From positions 2,108,001-2,172,000 of the forward strand of contig OY763490.2 in assembly GCA_963667505.2 (NCBI GenBank): a DNA stretch of 64,000 bases, given 5' to 3'. The DNA is from Aldehydirespirator sp963667505 (GTDB lineage Bacteria > Actinomycetota > Acidimicrobiia > Acidimicrobiales > Aldehydirespiratoraceae). The notes under the pieces are model-generated. The model saw nothing but the letters and a program-made list of their open reading frames with translations. It was not told the DNA's origin and made no database searches. The translations under genes and the position numbers were made by a program. The first letter of the stretch is position 1. Each line of letters starts with the position of its first letter. This document shows positions 7,632 through 15,146 of the stretch, in pieces.

Positions 7632-7773
7632 CCGCGTCCGGCCGTCGGGCCGCGGCGAGGCTAGTCCCCGACGAACTCAGCAGCCCGACGCAATACCCGC
7701 TCCGGCAGGTCGGTCGTCGCCGAGCCGTGGCGGGGCCGCCGTCGTCTAGGCTCCGGCAGCGGAGGTGACCCCG

Positions 7774-8412
7774 ATGGCCCAGCAAGCCGCGACCGACATC
7801 GAGGACCGGGCCGGGGCCGAGCGTGCGGCGCCAGTGTCGGGCGCGAAGCTGAGCGAGGTCGTGAACTCCATAGGGCCCAAGGTCCGCCGCCTGCGCAAGC
7901 AGTGGAACCTGTCGCTGCAGCAGCTGGCCGACCGCTCCGAGGTGTCGACCGCGGCCATCCACAAGGTCGAGCAGGGCACCATGGTGCCGACCATCACAAC
8001 GCTGCTCAAGCTGGCCGCGGCCTTCGACCAGCCGGTGTCGTACTTCGTGGACGAGGAGCAGGCGTCGCCGTCCTACGTGGTGTTCACGCCCGCGGACCGC
8101 CGCCGGTCGATCTACACGCCCCATCAGGGCCTGACGCTGGGAGGCATTTCCGGCCCCTACGGCCAGTACTTCGTGGCCACCGCGGTGGCGGAGGTGGAAC
8201 CGGGCGCGGACAGCGGCGAGTCGCCGCTGCGCCACCCCGGCGAGGAGCTGATCCACATTCTGTCGGGGCGGCTCGACGTGGATGTTGGCGACCGGTCGTT
8301 CCAGCTCCGCCGGGGAGACTCGATCCACTTCCGCACCGACTACGAGCACCGCTGGCGCAACCCGGCCCGGCACGTCGCCCGGGCGGTGTGGACCGCGCTG
8401 CGGCCCGCCTGA
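7774..8412 (+). CDS. XRE-cupin transcriptional regulator
   Basis: 212 residues: an N-terminal helix-turn-helix (about 30-90: VRRLRKQWNLSLQQLADRS, VSTAAIHKVEQG) followed by a cupin domain (about 135-205: SPLRHPGEELIHILSGRLDVDVG, DSIHFRTDYEHRWRN). This architecture is typical of regulators that sense a small catabolic metabolite. The ATG at 7774 has GGAGG 8 bp upstream and is preferred over the in-frame GTG at 7765, which lies inside that ribosome-binding site. It is convergent with the YlbE-like gene, so it is a candidate regulator of the nitrile/oxamate island (inference). Confidence 0.85.
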   Translation: MAQQAATDIEDRAGAERAAPVSGAKLSEVVNSIGPKVRRLRKQWNLSLQQLADRSEVSTAAIHKVEQGTMVPTITTLLKLAAAFDQPVSYFVDEEQASPSYVVFTPADRRRSIYTPHQGLTLGGISGPYGQYFVATAVAEVEPGADSGESPLRHPGEELIHILSGRLDVDVGDRSFQLRRGDSIHFRTDYEHRWRNPARHVARAVWTALRPA

Positions 8413-8429
8413 GGACCGGTTCGGCTGAT

Positions 8430-9878
8430 CTAGCTGCCGCTCAGGCGGTGGTCTAGCTCGTGGAGGGCCTCTACGAAGCAGGCGAGGGGGGCGTGGGCTA
8501 CTCCCGCGCCCACCTGGCCGGAGCCGTCGGAGGCGTGGACTATGCCGGTGTTCACCGCGGGGGTGATGCCGGTCTCTACGACCTTGCGGACGTCCACCCC
8601 CAGGGGGGTTCCCTGGTTGTCCAGGACGGGGAGGCGCAGGCGGGTGCTGGCGCCGGCGCAGATGCGGGCCATGTTGGCAGTGACCGCGGCAGCGTCGGAC
8701 ATCTTGCCCCCTAGGAAGCCGGCCACGGCCGGGGAGTTGGCCGCGGCCGCGCCGCCGAGGCCGACCAGCTCCAGCACGGCGCTGTCGCCGATGTCGGGGG
8801 CGCTGGTGTCCGGCCCCTGGCCGGGGTAGTACAGGGCGTCCTGCACGGGTGGGGCGGGCGCGATGTGCCACCGGCCGGGCCGGCCGGGGAGGCGGATGCC
8901 GTAGGTGGTGCCGTTGCGGGCCATGGAGGTGACGATGCTCGAGTCGGGCACCTTGCCGGCCCATTCGGTGAGGGCCCGGGCGGCGGCCATGGCGATGTTG
9001 AGGAACATCAGGTGGTTGGTGCTCAAGAAGTCGGCCACTTCGCCGACGCGATCACGGCCGGAGCGGACCAGGTGCGGGAGCAGGTCGCGCAGCAGCAGGT
9101 TGGTGGTGGCCTGGACCCGCATATGGACGTCGTCGCCCATGGCTATGCCCTGGGCGGCCAGCGAGAACACGTCTATCGGCCCGCACCGCTCGAGAGCCTC
9201 CGACAGGGCCGGGCCGACCTCGTCGCGCAGGAACCGGAGCCGCCCGACGGCCGCGTCGGAGTCCACCCCGAACCAGGCCACCGCCCCCGAGCCCTGGTTC
9301 AGGCTGGAGTATGCGACGGCGCCGCCCTGCTCCACCGACACGACGTACACCGGCGCGGCAGGGCCGATGGCGCTGGCCATGGGCACCACCGTGCGGTGCT
9401 CGTTGGCTGCCCCCAGGCGGATATCGCCTGCGTGCAGCATGCGGTCGGCGGCGTCGCGGTCGGGCGCCCAGCCCTCCGACAGCACCACCGCCCGCACCGA
9501 GCGGCGCAGCGGGTCGCACATATCGGCCCAGTCGATGGCCGGGCCGCAGTGCAGGATCGTCCCCTCACCCAGGCCGTCGATGGCCTCGCCCGCGGTCCCG
9601 ACACCCTGAAGCACCGGCACTCCGCTGTCGAGGCGCCGGACCACCTCGGCATTGGCTGCGTCCACCCGCTCCGCGGCCGGGCCGAAGAGGCGGGCCAGCG
9701 CGGCCACCGCGTCGGGGTCGCCGCCGGCCGGTATGCGCCAGTCCACCCCGACGGCAGCCGCGCCCTGGTCGCGTACGGCCGTCTCGAACCGGTCCAGCCC
9801 GATGTTGACGACCTCGACCCGCTCGGGCAACTGCACGGCCTTCGCAGCCGCGGTCACCGAATCGCCCGCCGCTCGCAC
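8430..9878 (-). CDS. allG: YlbE/DUF1116-family protein (oxamate carbamoyltransferase component AllG)
   Basis: 482 residues of the DUF1116 family (E. coli YlbE). Recognisable segments are DRFETAVRDQGAAAVGVDWR, a GVPVLQGVGTAGEAIDG stretch, VVLSEGWAP, the conserved MGDDVHMRVQATTNLLLRD, and MVARNGT-type SMARNGTTYGIRLPG. In E. coli, FdrA, YlbE and YlbF have been reported to form the oxamate carbamoyltransferase that phosphorolyses oxalurate to oxamate and carbamoyl phosphate. Here FdrA, the DUF2877 protein and carbamate kinase are also nearby, but scattered. It is the last gene of the nine-gene minus-strand run, 40 bp after the GNAT gene. The GTG start is uncertain; a second GTG lies seven codons downstream. 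Confidence 0.8.
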   Translation of the reverse strand: MRAAGDSVTAAAKAVQLPERVEVVNIGLDRFETAVRDQGAAAVGVDWRIPAGGDPDAVAALARLFGPAAERVDAANAEVVRRLDSGVPVLQGVGTAGEAIDGLGEGTILHCGPAIDWADMCDPLRRSVRAVVLSEGWAPDRDAADRMLHAGDIRLGAANEHRTVVPMASAIGPAAPVYVVSVEQGGAVAYSSLNQGSGAVAWFGVDSDAAVGRLRFLRDEVGPALSEALERCGPIDVFSLAAQGIAMGDDVHMRVQATTNLLLRDLLPHLVRSGRDRVGEVADFLSTNHLMFLNIAMAAARALTEWAGKVPDSSIVTSMARNGTTYGIRLPGRPGRWHIAPAPPVQDALYYPGQGPDTSAPDIGDSAVLELVGLGGAAAANSPAVAGFLGGKMSDAAAVTANMARICAGASTRLRLPVLDNQGTPLGVDVRKVVETGITPAVNTGIVHASDGSGQVGAGVAHAPLACFVEALHELDHRLSGS

Positions 9879-9918
9879 ATCGGATGCCGACGGTCTGGCA
9901 GGGGCGTCGGCGCCGGGG

Positions 9919-10464
9919 TCATGCCATGGCCACCAGCAGGGGGCTGGGAGCGTCTCGGGCGGCCGGGAGGCGGAGGTGGGCGTCGGTGGGAATCTCGCTC
10001 TCGTCGAGGCGGCGGGCGTCGGAGAGCCGGAAGATCATCGGCTGGTGGGGCAGGCCGTAGTAGAGGAACTCGCCGCCGTTGCGCTTCCAGCCGATGCGCT
10101 CGAAGAAGGTCACGTTCTGGAGCTGCACGAAGGCGTCCATCGCGTCGCCTCCGGCCGCGGCCGCGGTGGACACCGCGAAGCGCACCAGCTTCATCCCCAC
10201 TACCCCGGCCCGGTAACCGGGAAGCACGGCCAGCCGGTCGCCCTTCCAGCGGCCGGCGTCGTCGGTGCGGTACAGGCGGACGGTGCCGACCGCCTCCGAT
10301 CCCCGGCCCGCGACCACATGGATGGCGGCCGGGTCGTTGTCCCACGCGTCCACATCGGTGAACGGGATCACCCGCTGCTCCTCGACGAACACCCGATGCC
10401 GGATGCTGAGGTGCCAGCTCATCGACCGGGGGGTCACCGCCCGCCAGCAGACGATCCGGTCCAC
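9919..10464 (-). CDS. nitE: MSMEG_0567/Sll0786-family GNAT acetyltransferase (NitE-type)
   Basis: 181 residues with a GNAT fold: RHRVFVEEQRV near the N-terminus, then VVAGRGSEAVGTVRLYR, LAVLPGYRAGVVGMKLVRFAV and the NVTFFERIGWKRNG segment. The arrangement matches the nitrogen-starvation N-acetyltransferases of Nit1C clusters; the acyl acceptor is unknown. The GTG at 10464 lies 14 bp after the radical SAM stop, so the two are surely co-transcribed. In M. smegmatis the homologue is, as I recall, fused to an AIR-synthase-like domain; here that domain is a separate gene at 20224-21183. Confidence 0.8.
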   Translation of the reverse strand: MDRIVCWRAVTPRSMSWHLSIRHRVFVEEQRVIPFTDVDAWDNDPAAIHVVAGRGSEAVGTVRLYRTDDAGRWKGDRLAVLPGYRAGVVGMKLVRFAVSTAAAAGGDAMDAFVQLQNVTFFERIGWKRNGGEFLYYGLPHQPMIFRLSDARRLDESEIPTDAHLRLPAARDAPSPLLVAMA

Positions 10465-10478
10465 GGCCCCGCTTGCCT

Positions 10479-11606
10479 TCAGCCCAGGGCCCGCACGGGG
10501 ATCAGATTGCGGCTGCCGTTGCTGCCGTTGGGCTGCAGTTCCCTCTCCATGGCGCCCACCGGTGAGCACGCCTGGCAGCGGGCACAGCCGGCCGCGACCT
10601 TGTCGGAGGTGAGCCCCCGCTCCACCAGATAGGGCGCCACCTTGCGGGCGACCTGCTCGACGTAGTCCGACGACGGCGGCAGCGTGTCGGCCATGAGCGA
10701 GCCCGGCACGGGCCGCAACGGCACGACGAAGGGGTAGACGCCCATGTCGGCCGCCCGTCGGCAGCCCTCCACGATCAGGTCCGGATCCTCGCCCATCCCC
10801 AGGATCACATAGGTGGACACCTGGCCCTCGCCGAAACGCTCCACGGCGTGCTCCCAAGCCTCGAAGTAGCGCTCTATGCCGGTGCGGAACTTCGGGGGCG
10901 CCACCCACTCCAGCACGGCCGGGTCGAAGGTCTCGATATGGATGCCGACCGAGTCGATGCCCCGGTCGGCCACCCGATCGATGACGCTCAGATCGTCGGG
11001 CGGCTCGAACTGCACCTCCACCGGCAGGCCCGAGGACTCCTTCATGGCCTGGCCGCACTTGGCCACATACAGGGCGCCCTTGTCGCGGCCGTAGGTGGAG
11101 CCGGTGGTGAGCGTGATGTCCACTGCGCCGTCCAGCTCCCTGGCCGCGGCGGCCACCTCCGCCAGTTGCGCGGGCCGCTTCACCAGCACCGTGCTGCCCG
11201 AGTCCAAAGACACGCCGATGCCGCAGAAGCGGCACTGGTCGTCGTTGCCCCAGTAGGCGCAGGTCTGCAGCACAGTGCTGGCCAGAGAGTCCAGGTGCAT
11301 GAGAGCCAACTGCCAGTAGGGCACGCCGTCGGAGGTAGTGAGGGAATAGAAGCGGGGCCGGTCGGCCGGAGCGGCGCTGGCCAGGCGGGCCCCGTCGGCG
11401 TAAATGCCGAATCCAGCGTCCTCGGGCTCCAGTGAGTAGGGCGAGTCGGCGACGAAGGAGGCGTCCACCGGCACGGTGACGGCGGTGCCCTCGATCCACA
11501 CCATCCCCGCGTCGGACGGTCCGGCCCCGCCCGGACGGCGCTCGAAGGGAGCGTTGATCCGCAGACCCTTGAACTGCAGATCGATGATCAGCTCGGCCAG
11601 CGACAT
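10479..11606 (-). CDS. nitD: MSMEG_0568/Sll0785-family radical SAM protein (NitD-type)
   Basis: 375 residues. The cluster-binding motif is CAYWGNDDQCRFC: C116, C125 and C128, a CX8CX2C spacing characteristic of this family in place of the usual CX3CX2C. A second cysteine group, CARCQAC (C341, C344, C347), lies near the C-terminus and could hold an auxiliary cluster. The middle has TLTTGSTYGRDKG and IGIH-type VGIHIETFD barrel motifs. Family members accompany Nit1 in cyanide/nitrogen-starvation clusters; the reaction is unknown. AGGAA precedes the ATG by about 7 bp. It is 59 bp downstream of the nitrile hydratase activator gene and 14 bp upstream of the GNAT gene. Confidence 0.88.
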   Translation of the reverse strand: MSLAELIIDLQFKGLRINAPFERRPGGAGPSDAGMVWIEGTAVTVPVDASFVADSPYSLEPEDAGFGIYADGARLASAAPADRPRFYSLTTSDGVPYWQLALMHLDSLASTVLQTCAYWGNDDQCRFCGIGVSLDSGSTVLVKRPAQLAEVAAAARELDGAVDITLTTGSTYGRDKGALYVAKCGQAMKESSGLPVEVQFEPPDDLSVIDRVADRGIDSVGIHIETFDPAVLEWVAPPKFRTGIERYFEAWEHAVERFGEGQVSTYVILGMGEDPDLIVEGCRRAADMGVYPFVVPLRPVPGSLMADTLPPSSDYVEQVARKVAPYLVERGLTSDKVAAGCARCQACSPVGAMERELQPNGSNGSRNLIPVRALG

Positions 11607-11665
11607 GACGCCATTCCTACCACCGCTCAGACGCCTGGGCCGTGTCCGCCGCGGCGGGCATCGTT

Positions 11666-12076
11666 CTAGTGGTCGTGGTCGTGACCGCCATGGTGATGGC
11701 CGCCGTCGCCGTGGTCGTGACCGCCGTGGTGATGGCCGCCGTCGCCGTGGTCGTGGTCGTGGCCGGGCGGGCGGGCCGCGAAGGCGACGGCCAGCGCGTC
11801 GACCTCGGGCGCCGAGACGATGTCCCGCTCAGCAGCGATCGACTCCAGCGCTTCCTGCCAGCGCTCGTAATAGCGGTACTCCCCCGCCGGATTCGACTCC
11901 CAGCGTCGCACCGCCGCGATCAAATGGTCGCGGAAGTCGTCCCAGCTGAACCATCCGTCCTCCACCAGGGCCATGGCCATGGCGAAGCTACGGCCCTCCC
12001 ACGGCGCGTCGAAGACCAGTTCGCCGTTGAGACGTGGCGGGGCGGCCGGGCCTTCGATGTCAAGTGTCAGAGCCAC
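11666..12076 (-). CDS. Nitrile hydratase activator/accessory protein with His-rich metal-binding tail
   Basis: 136 residues. The first 105 match the nitrile hydratase accessory family, a relative of the beta-subunit N-terminal region that helps insert the metal into the alpha subunit: PRLNGELVFDAPWEGRSFAMAMAL, then FSWDDFRDHLIAA and YYERWQEALE. The last 30 residues are almost only His, Asp and Gly (GHDHDHGDGGHHH repeated). This tail is encoded by a 36-bp tandem repeat and resembles the metal-storage tails of HypB, UreE and CobW-type chaperones, so it probably holds cobalt or nickel (inference). GTG start; third gene after beta and alpha, 75 bp past the alpha stop. Confidence 0.85.
   Translation of the reverse strand: MALTLDIEGPAAPPRLNGELVFDAPWEGRSFAMAMALVEDGWFSWDDFRDHLIAAVRRWESNPAGEYRYYERWQEALESIAAERDIVSAPEVDALAVAFAARPPGHDHDHGDGGHHHGGHDHGDGGHHHGGHDHDH
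11675..11746. repeat. 36-bp tandem repeat encoding the His-rich tail
   Basis: Two 36-bp units (11675-11710 and 11711-11746) differ at one position (CCATGG versus CCGTGG), and a partial third follows. Each encodes 12 residues of the His/Asp/Gly tail, so the tail can lengthen or shorten in frame. Confidence 0.85.
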
Positions 12077-12151
12077 CGGCGCTCGCTCAGTCTGCGCCTA
12101 TCGGAGCCACTCCCACCATGGGACGGCGTCGAAGAGTCACGGGCACGTCCG

Positions 12152-12757
12152 TCAGCCCGCACCGACTCTGGCCACTCCGACCATGGCGTCGCGGGTGACC
12201 AGGGCGGCCAGGTCCTCTTCGGCGAGGTCCTCGGTGCCCTCGGGACGCTCAGGCAGCACCAGGTAGCGGTTCTCGGCGCTGGAATCCCAGACCCGCACCT
12301 CCACGCCGTCGTCGAGGTCCAGGCCCATCTCGCCCAGCAGGGTGCGGGGCTCGCGCACCATGCGGCTGCGGTATGCGGGGTCCTTGTACCACTCCGGCGG
12401 CAGGCCCAGCACCGGCCACGGATAGCACGAGCACAGAGTGCACACCACCACGTTGTGCACGCCGGCGGAGTTCTCGACCACCACGATGTGCTCTCCCTGG
12501 GGGCCGGCGAAACCCAGTTCCTTGATCGCCCCGGTGCCGTCGGCGAGCAGGCGCCCGCGGTAGTCGTCGTCCACCCACGCCTTGGCCACGACCTTGGCGC
12601 CGTTCATGGGGCCGACGTCGTTGACGAACCGGTTGATGAAGCCGTCCAGCACCTCGGACTTGACCAGCCCGCGCTCGGCCAGCAGCGACTCCAGCGCCTC
12701 GGCCCGCACCGCGGGCGGGGGCCGGTCCTTGGTGTGGGTGTTGGTGCGCTCAGTCAT
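12152..12757 (-). CDS. nthA: Nitrile hydratase alpha subunit, cobalt type
   Basis: 201 residues. The metal site is VCTLCSC (C106, C109, S110, C111). Thr in the second position marks cobalt-type enzymes, whereas iron-type enzymes have CSLCSC. The motif CYPWPVLGLPPEWYKDPAYRSR following it is typical of true nitrile hydratases. The enzyme hydrates nitriles to amides in the cytoplasm with beta. Its ATG directly follows the beta stop, and GGAGGT is embedded in the last beta codons, so translation is coupled. Order beta-alpha-activator matches known cobalt-type operons. Thiocyanate hydrolase alpha-type proteins are the nearest alternative, but those use a third separate subunit. Confidence 0.95.
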   Translation of the reverse strand: MTERTNTHTKDRPPPAVRAEALESLLAERGLVKSEVLDGFINRFVNDVGPMNGAKVVAKAWVDDDYRGRLLADGTGAIKELGFAGPQGEHIVVVENSAGVHNVVVCTLCSCYPWPVLGLPPEWYKDPAYRSRMVREPRTLLGEMGLDLDDGVEVRVWDSSAENRYLVLPERPEGTEDLAEEDLAALVTRDAMVGVARVGAG

Positions 12758-13417
12758 CTATGCCACCTCCAGGTAGCTCTCGAACAGGTCGATCCGCAGC
12801 GTGGCTGCCTCGGCTTCGGCGCCCCACAGCTCGGTCGAGTCGAACTCGACGGTGTACACGTGCTGGGGGTTCTCGCCCTCGAAGTGCGCGTTGGTGTCCG
12901 GCAGGAGCGCGGCGGGCCGCAGGGCGTGGACCGTGCCGGCGCGGCCCCGGACGTAAGCGGGCAGGCGGGTGTGGCCGGCGGTGCGCAGGTCCTTGGCCCG
13001 CACCCGGTCGCCGGGCGAGAAGGCGGGCGGGTCGTCGATCTCCCGCAGCGAGCCGGGGCCACCCCGCTCGTAGGTGGGCTTGTTCTCCTCCGCGTCGGCA
13101 GGCTCCTCGACCTCCTCGCCCATCAGGTTCCGGGCCCGGGCCTCCACCGCGCCCGGGGCGAGCACCCCGCTGTCCACCAACAGCGTCTCGGCGCAGGCCA
13201 GCCAGCGGCCGTAGTAGCCGTCGGCCAGGTAGTCGTAGGGGTGCAGGCGCTCGAGGCCGTGGCGGAAGGCGTCGAGATTGGTGCCCGACAGGCCCATCGA
13301 CATCGCTCCCATGGCGAACGCCCGGCCGTGCCAGGGCTCGCGGAACACCGGCTCGTCGGGGTCGATGGTCACAGTGCCGAAGCCCTGCATCCCTCCCATG
13401 TCGTGTATGCCGTCCAT
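12758..13417 (-). CDS. nthB: Nitrile hydratase beta subunit
   Basis: 219 residues starting MDGIHDMGGMQGFGTV, the hallmark N-terminus of the beta subunit. The middle has YYGRWLACAETLLVDSGVL, and the C-terminal SH3-like part contains FSPGDRVRAKDLRTAGHTRLPAYVRG, which packs over the alpha metal loop. Residues 110-130 are Glu-rich (VEEPADAEENKP). It forms the catalytic heterodimer with the alpha subunit encoded immediately downstream. A TATAGT-type promoter element lies about 40 bp upstream, so transcription of the hydratase genes can start here even though the lyase genes lie upstream on the same strand. Confidence 0.93.
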   Translation of the reverse strand: MDGIHDMGGMQGFGTVTIDPDEPVFREPWHGRAFAMGAMSMGLSGTNLDAFRHGLERLHPYDYLADGYYGRWLACAETLLVDSGVLAPGAVEARARNLMGEEVEEPADAEENKPTYERGGPGSLREIDDPPAFSPGDRVRAKDLRTAGHTRLPAYVRGRAGTVHALRPAALLPDTNAHFEGENPQHVYTVEFDSTELWGAEAEAATLRIDLFESYLEVA

Positions 13418-13454
13418 GGCAGCCTCACAATTCCGCTAGGCGATTCTTCAGCGG

Positions 13455-13470
13455 TGTCAACTATAAGACA
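13455..13470 (-). promoter_or_regulatory. Promoter/operator candidate for the nitrile hydratase genes
   Basis: The minus strand reads TGTCTTATAGTTGACA: a TATAGT -10-like core inside TGTC...GACA inverted arms. It lies 38 bp before the beta-subunit start in a relatively AT-rich gap. The near-identical core upstream of the OsmC gene suggests shared control. No clear -35 box is seen. Confidence 0.45.
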
Positions 13471-13510
13471 GCGACCGATCGCCTGGGAAATGCGGTGCTG
13501 CCGAACTCGG

Positions 13511-15034
13511 CTAGGCGGCGGCGAGGTCGCGAGCCCGCGCCACCAGCCTCTCCTCGGTCAGGGCGTAGCTCTTCTGGGCTTCGACCGCCCGAGCCCGCAG
13601 CTGAGCGGCGTGCTCGGTGAACTCCTCGGCCATCGACCTCACCTCGCCGGGCGACGCTCCGCCCGTCGCCCGGCGGGTGGCCACGATGCGTCGCGGGTCG
13701 AGAGCCTCGGCCAGCGCGGCCGGGTCGAGCTCGAAGCGCCGCCCGCAGACCTCCGCCGCGGCATCGTCCAGCAAGTCCGGTGTGATGTCCAGCCCCCGCA
13801 GCCCCCGGCCGCTGGCAGCCCGCACAGCCCGGCCGACGACATGGTAGGCGGTGCGGTAGTCGACACCGGCGGCCATCATCACGTACTCGGCCAGGTCGGT
13901 GGCCTGGGCGAAGCCGCGCTCGAGCTCGGACCACATCCGCGCCGCGTTCACCTTCAGGGTCCTGACCACGCCCGTTGTGAGGGCGCTCACCCGGATGGTG
14001 AAGTCCAGCGCCCTGGGGATCTCCCCGTAGGCGAAGATCAGGTTGTCGCTGCGGGCGGACGGGCTCTTGACCACGGCCAAGAACCCGCTCATCCTGCCGA
14101 TCAGCACGCCGCTGGCGCCCCGGATGATCGACAGGGAGTAGGGGTTGCGCTTCTGGGGCATCAGCACAGACGCGCGGGTGAACGGCCCGGCCAGGTCCAC
14201 GAAGTCGAACTCCTGGCTGGACCAGATCTCGAGGTCCTCGGCCAGCTTGGCCTGGTTGGCGATCATGCTCGCGGAGGTGGCCAGCAGGTCGATGAAGACG
14301 TCGGTCTGCCACATGGCGTCGCGGGTGTGGGCGATGACGCCGTCGAACCCGAGCACGTCGGCTATCGACTTCCGGTCGTCGAGCAGACGGCTGCCGTTCA
14401 CGCAGCCCGCGCCGCCGGGGCTGGTGTTCACCTGGTCGAGGGCCGCCGAGAACCGCTCGCTGTCGCGCAGCGCGGGCGGCACGAAGGCCAGGAGATAGTG
14501 CCCGAAGGTGGACGGCTGCGCCTGTTGGAGGTAGGTCTGGTCGCCCATGAACGTCTCGGCGTGGTCGGAGGCGACCGCGGCCGCGGTCGACGCGAAGTCG
14601 GCGCCGACCTCCATGAGACGGGCCGTCTGGGACCGCAGCAGCAGCCGCAGCGCCACTCGGGCCGCCTCCCGTCGGGGACGGCCGGCGTGGAGCCATCCGG
14701 CCGAGTCGCCTATCCGCTCGACGAAGTGGCGTTCGCGGGAGTTGTAGACCTCCCCGGAGGCGGAGTCGTAGGGGAAGTCGGCGGGGTCGGTGCGGTAGGC
14801 GTCGAGGAGCACTCCCAGCAGGTCTGCTGCGGCCAGCTGGGGGATGAGGCCCCGAGCCCGCAGGTCCAGCACATGGCCGAGGTCGGCCAGGTTCAGGCCG
14901 TGGTGCAGCAGCGGCGCGTCGGCGATCTCCCAGGCGAACCCGGCATCGACCAACTCCGGCGCGGGCGCCTCCGACGACGGCCCCGCCAGCCGTGCGCCGC
15001 GGGCGGCACCGTCGGAGGGGTCGGCTGAAGTCAT
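13511..15034 (-). CDS. ArgH-like lyase of the fumarase/aspartase superfamily, divergent active site
   Basis: 507 residues with the argininosuccinate-lyase layout: SGEVYNSRERHF (94-105), TYLQQAQPSTFGHY (167-180), the NTSPGGAGCVNGS loop (203-215), and signature SVLMPQKRNP (289-298). The His of the usual THLQ motif, which takes part in acid-base catalysis in argininosuccinate lyase, is Tyr168 here, and the GSS of the signature is RAS. A canonical argininosuccinate lyase is therefore unlikely; a C-N or C-O lyase on another dicarboxylate-type substrate is more plausible. Related ArgH-like lyases act, for example, on N-substituted aspartates. It lies between the PurB-like lyase and nitrile hydratase in the same direction, suggesting one pathway. 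Confidence 0.8.
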   Translation of the reverse strand: MTSADPSDGAARGARLAGPSSEAPAPELVDAGFAWEIADAPLLHHGLNLADLGHVLDLRARGLIPQLAAADLLGVLLDAYRTDPADFPYDSASGEVYNSRERHFVERIGDSAGWLHAGRPRREAARVALRLLLRSQTARLMEVGADFASTAAAVASDHAETFMGDQTYLQQAQPSTFGHYLLAFVPPALRDSERFSAALDQVNTSPGGAGCVNGSRLLDDRKSIADVLGFDGVIAHTRDAMWQTDVFIDLLATSASMIANQAKLAEDLEIWSSQEFDFVDLAGPFTRASVLMPQKRNPYSLSIIRGASGVLIGRMSGFLAVVKSPSARSDNLIFAYGEIPRALDFTIRVSALTTGVVRTLKVNAARMWSELERGFAQATDLAEYVMMAAGVDYRTAYHVVGRAVRAASGRGLRGLDITPDLLDDAAAEVCGRRFELDPAALAEALDPRRIVATRRATGGASPGEVRSMAEEFTEHAAQLRARAVEAQKSYALTEERLVARARDLAAA

Positions 15035-15090
15035 GGGGCCCTCCGCTCCGTCTCAGACCGGTCCGCCACGCCGCCCGAGCCCCGTCGCCT

Positions 15091-15146
15091 CCGGGAATTG
15101 GCAGCAAAATGCCCGTATAGCGTGCAAAACACTGCCAGTTCTCCGG
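15091..15146. repeat. Palindromic intergenic element, family B, copy 1
   Basis: Arms GAATTGGCAG (15095-15104) and CTGCCAGTTC (15132-15141) pair with one G-T wobble, and CCGG flanks both ends. A related element is at 35538-35595. Here it sits inside an operon, between two same-strand lyase genes. Confidence 0.6.

Noticed and set aside
11642..15028. Very long plus-strand open frame opposite the NHase and lyase genes
   Set aside because: It is the antisense shadow of real genes in GC-rich DNA; composition (Gly/Arg/His/Val rich) and lack of motifs show it is not a gene.
13511..15034. Housekeeping argininosuccinate lyase (argH)
   Set aside because: The conserved THLQ histidine is Tyr, the signature loop is altered, and no arginine genes adjoin.
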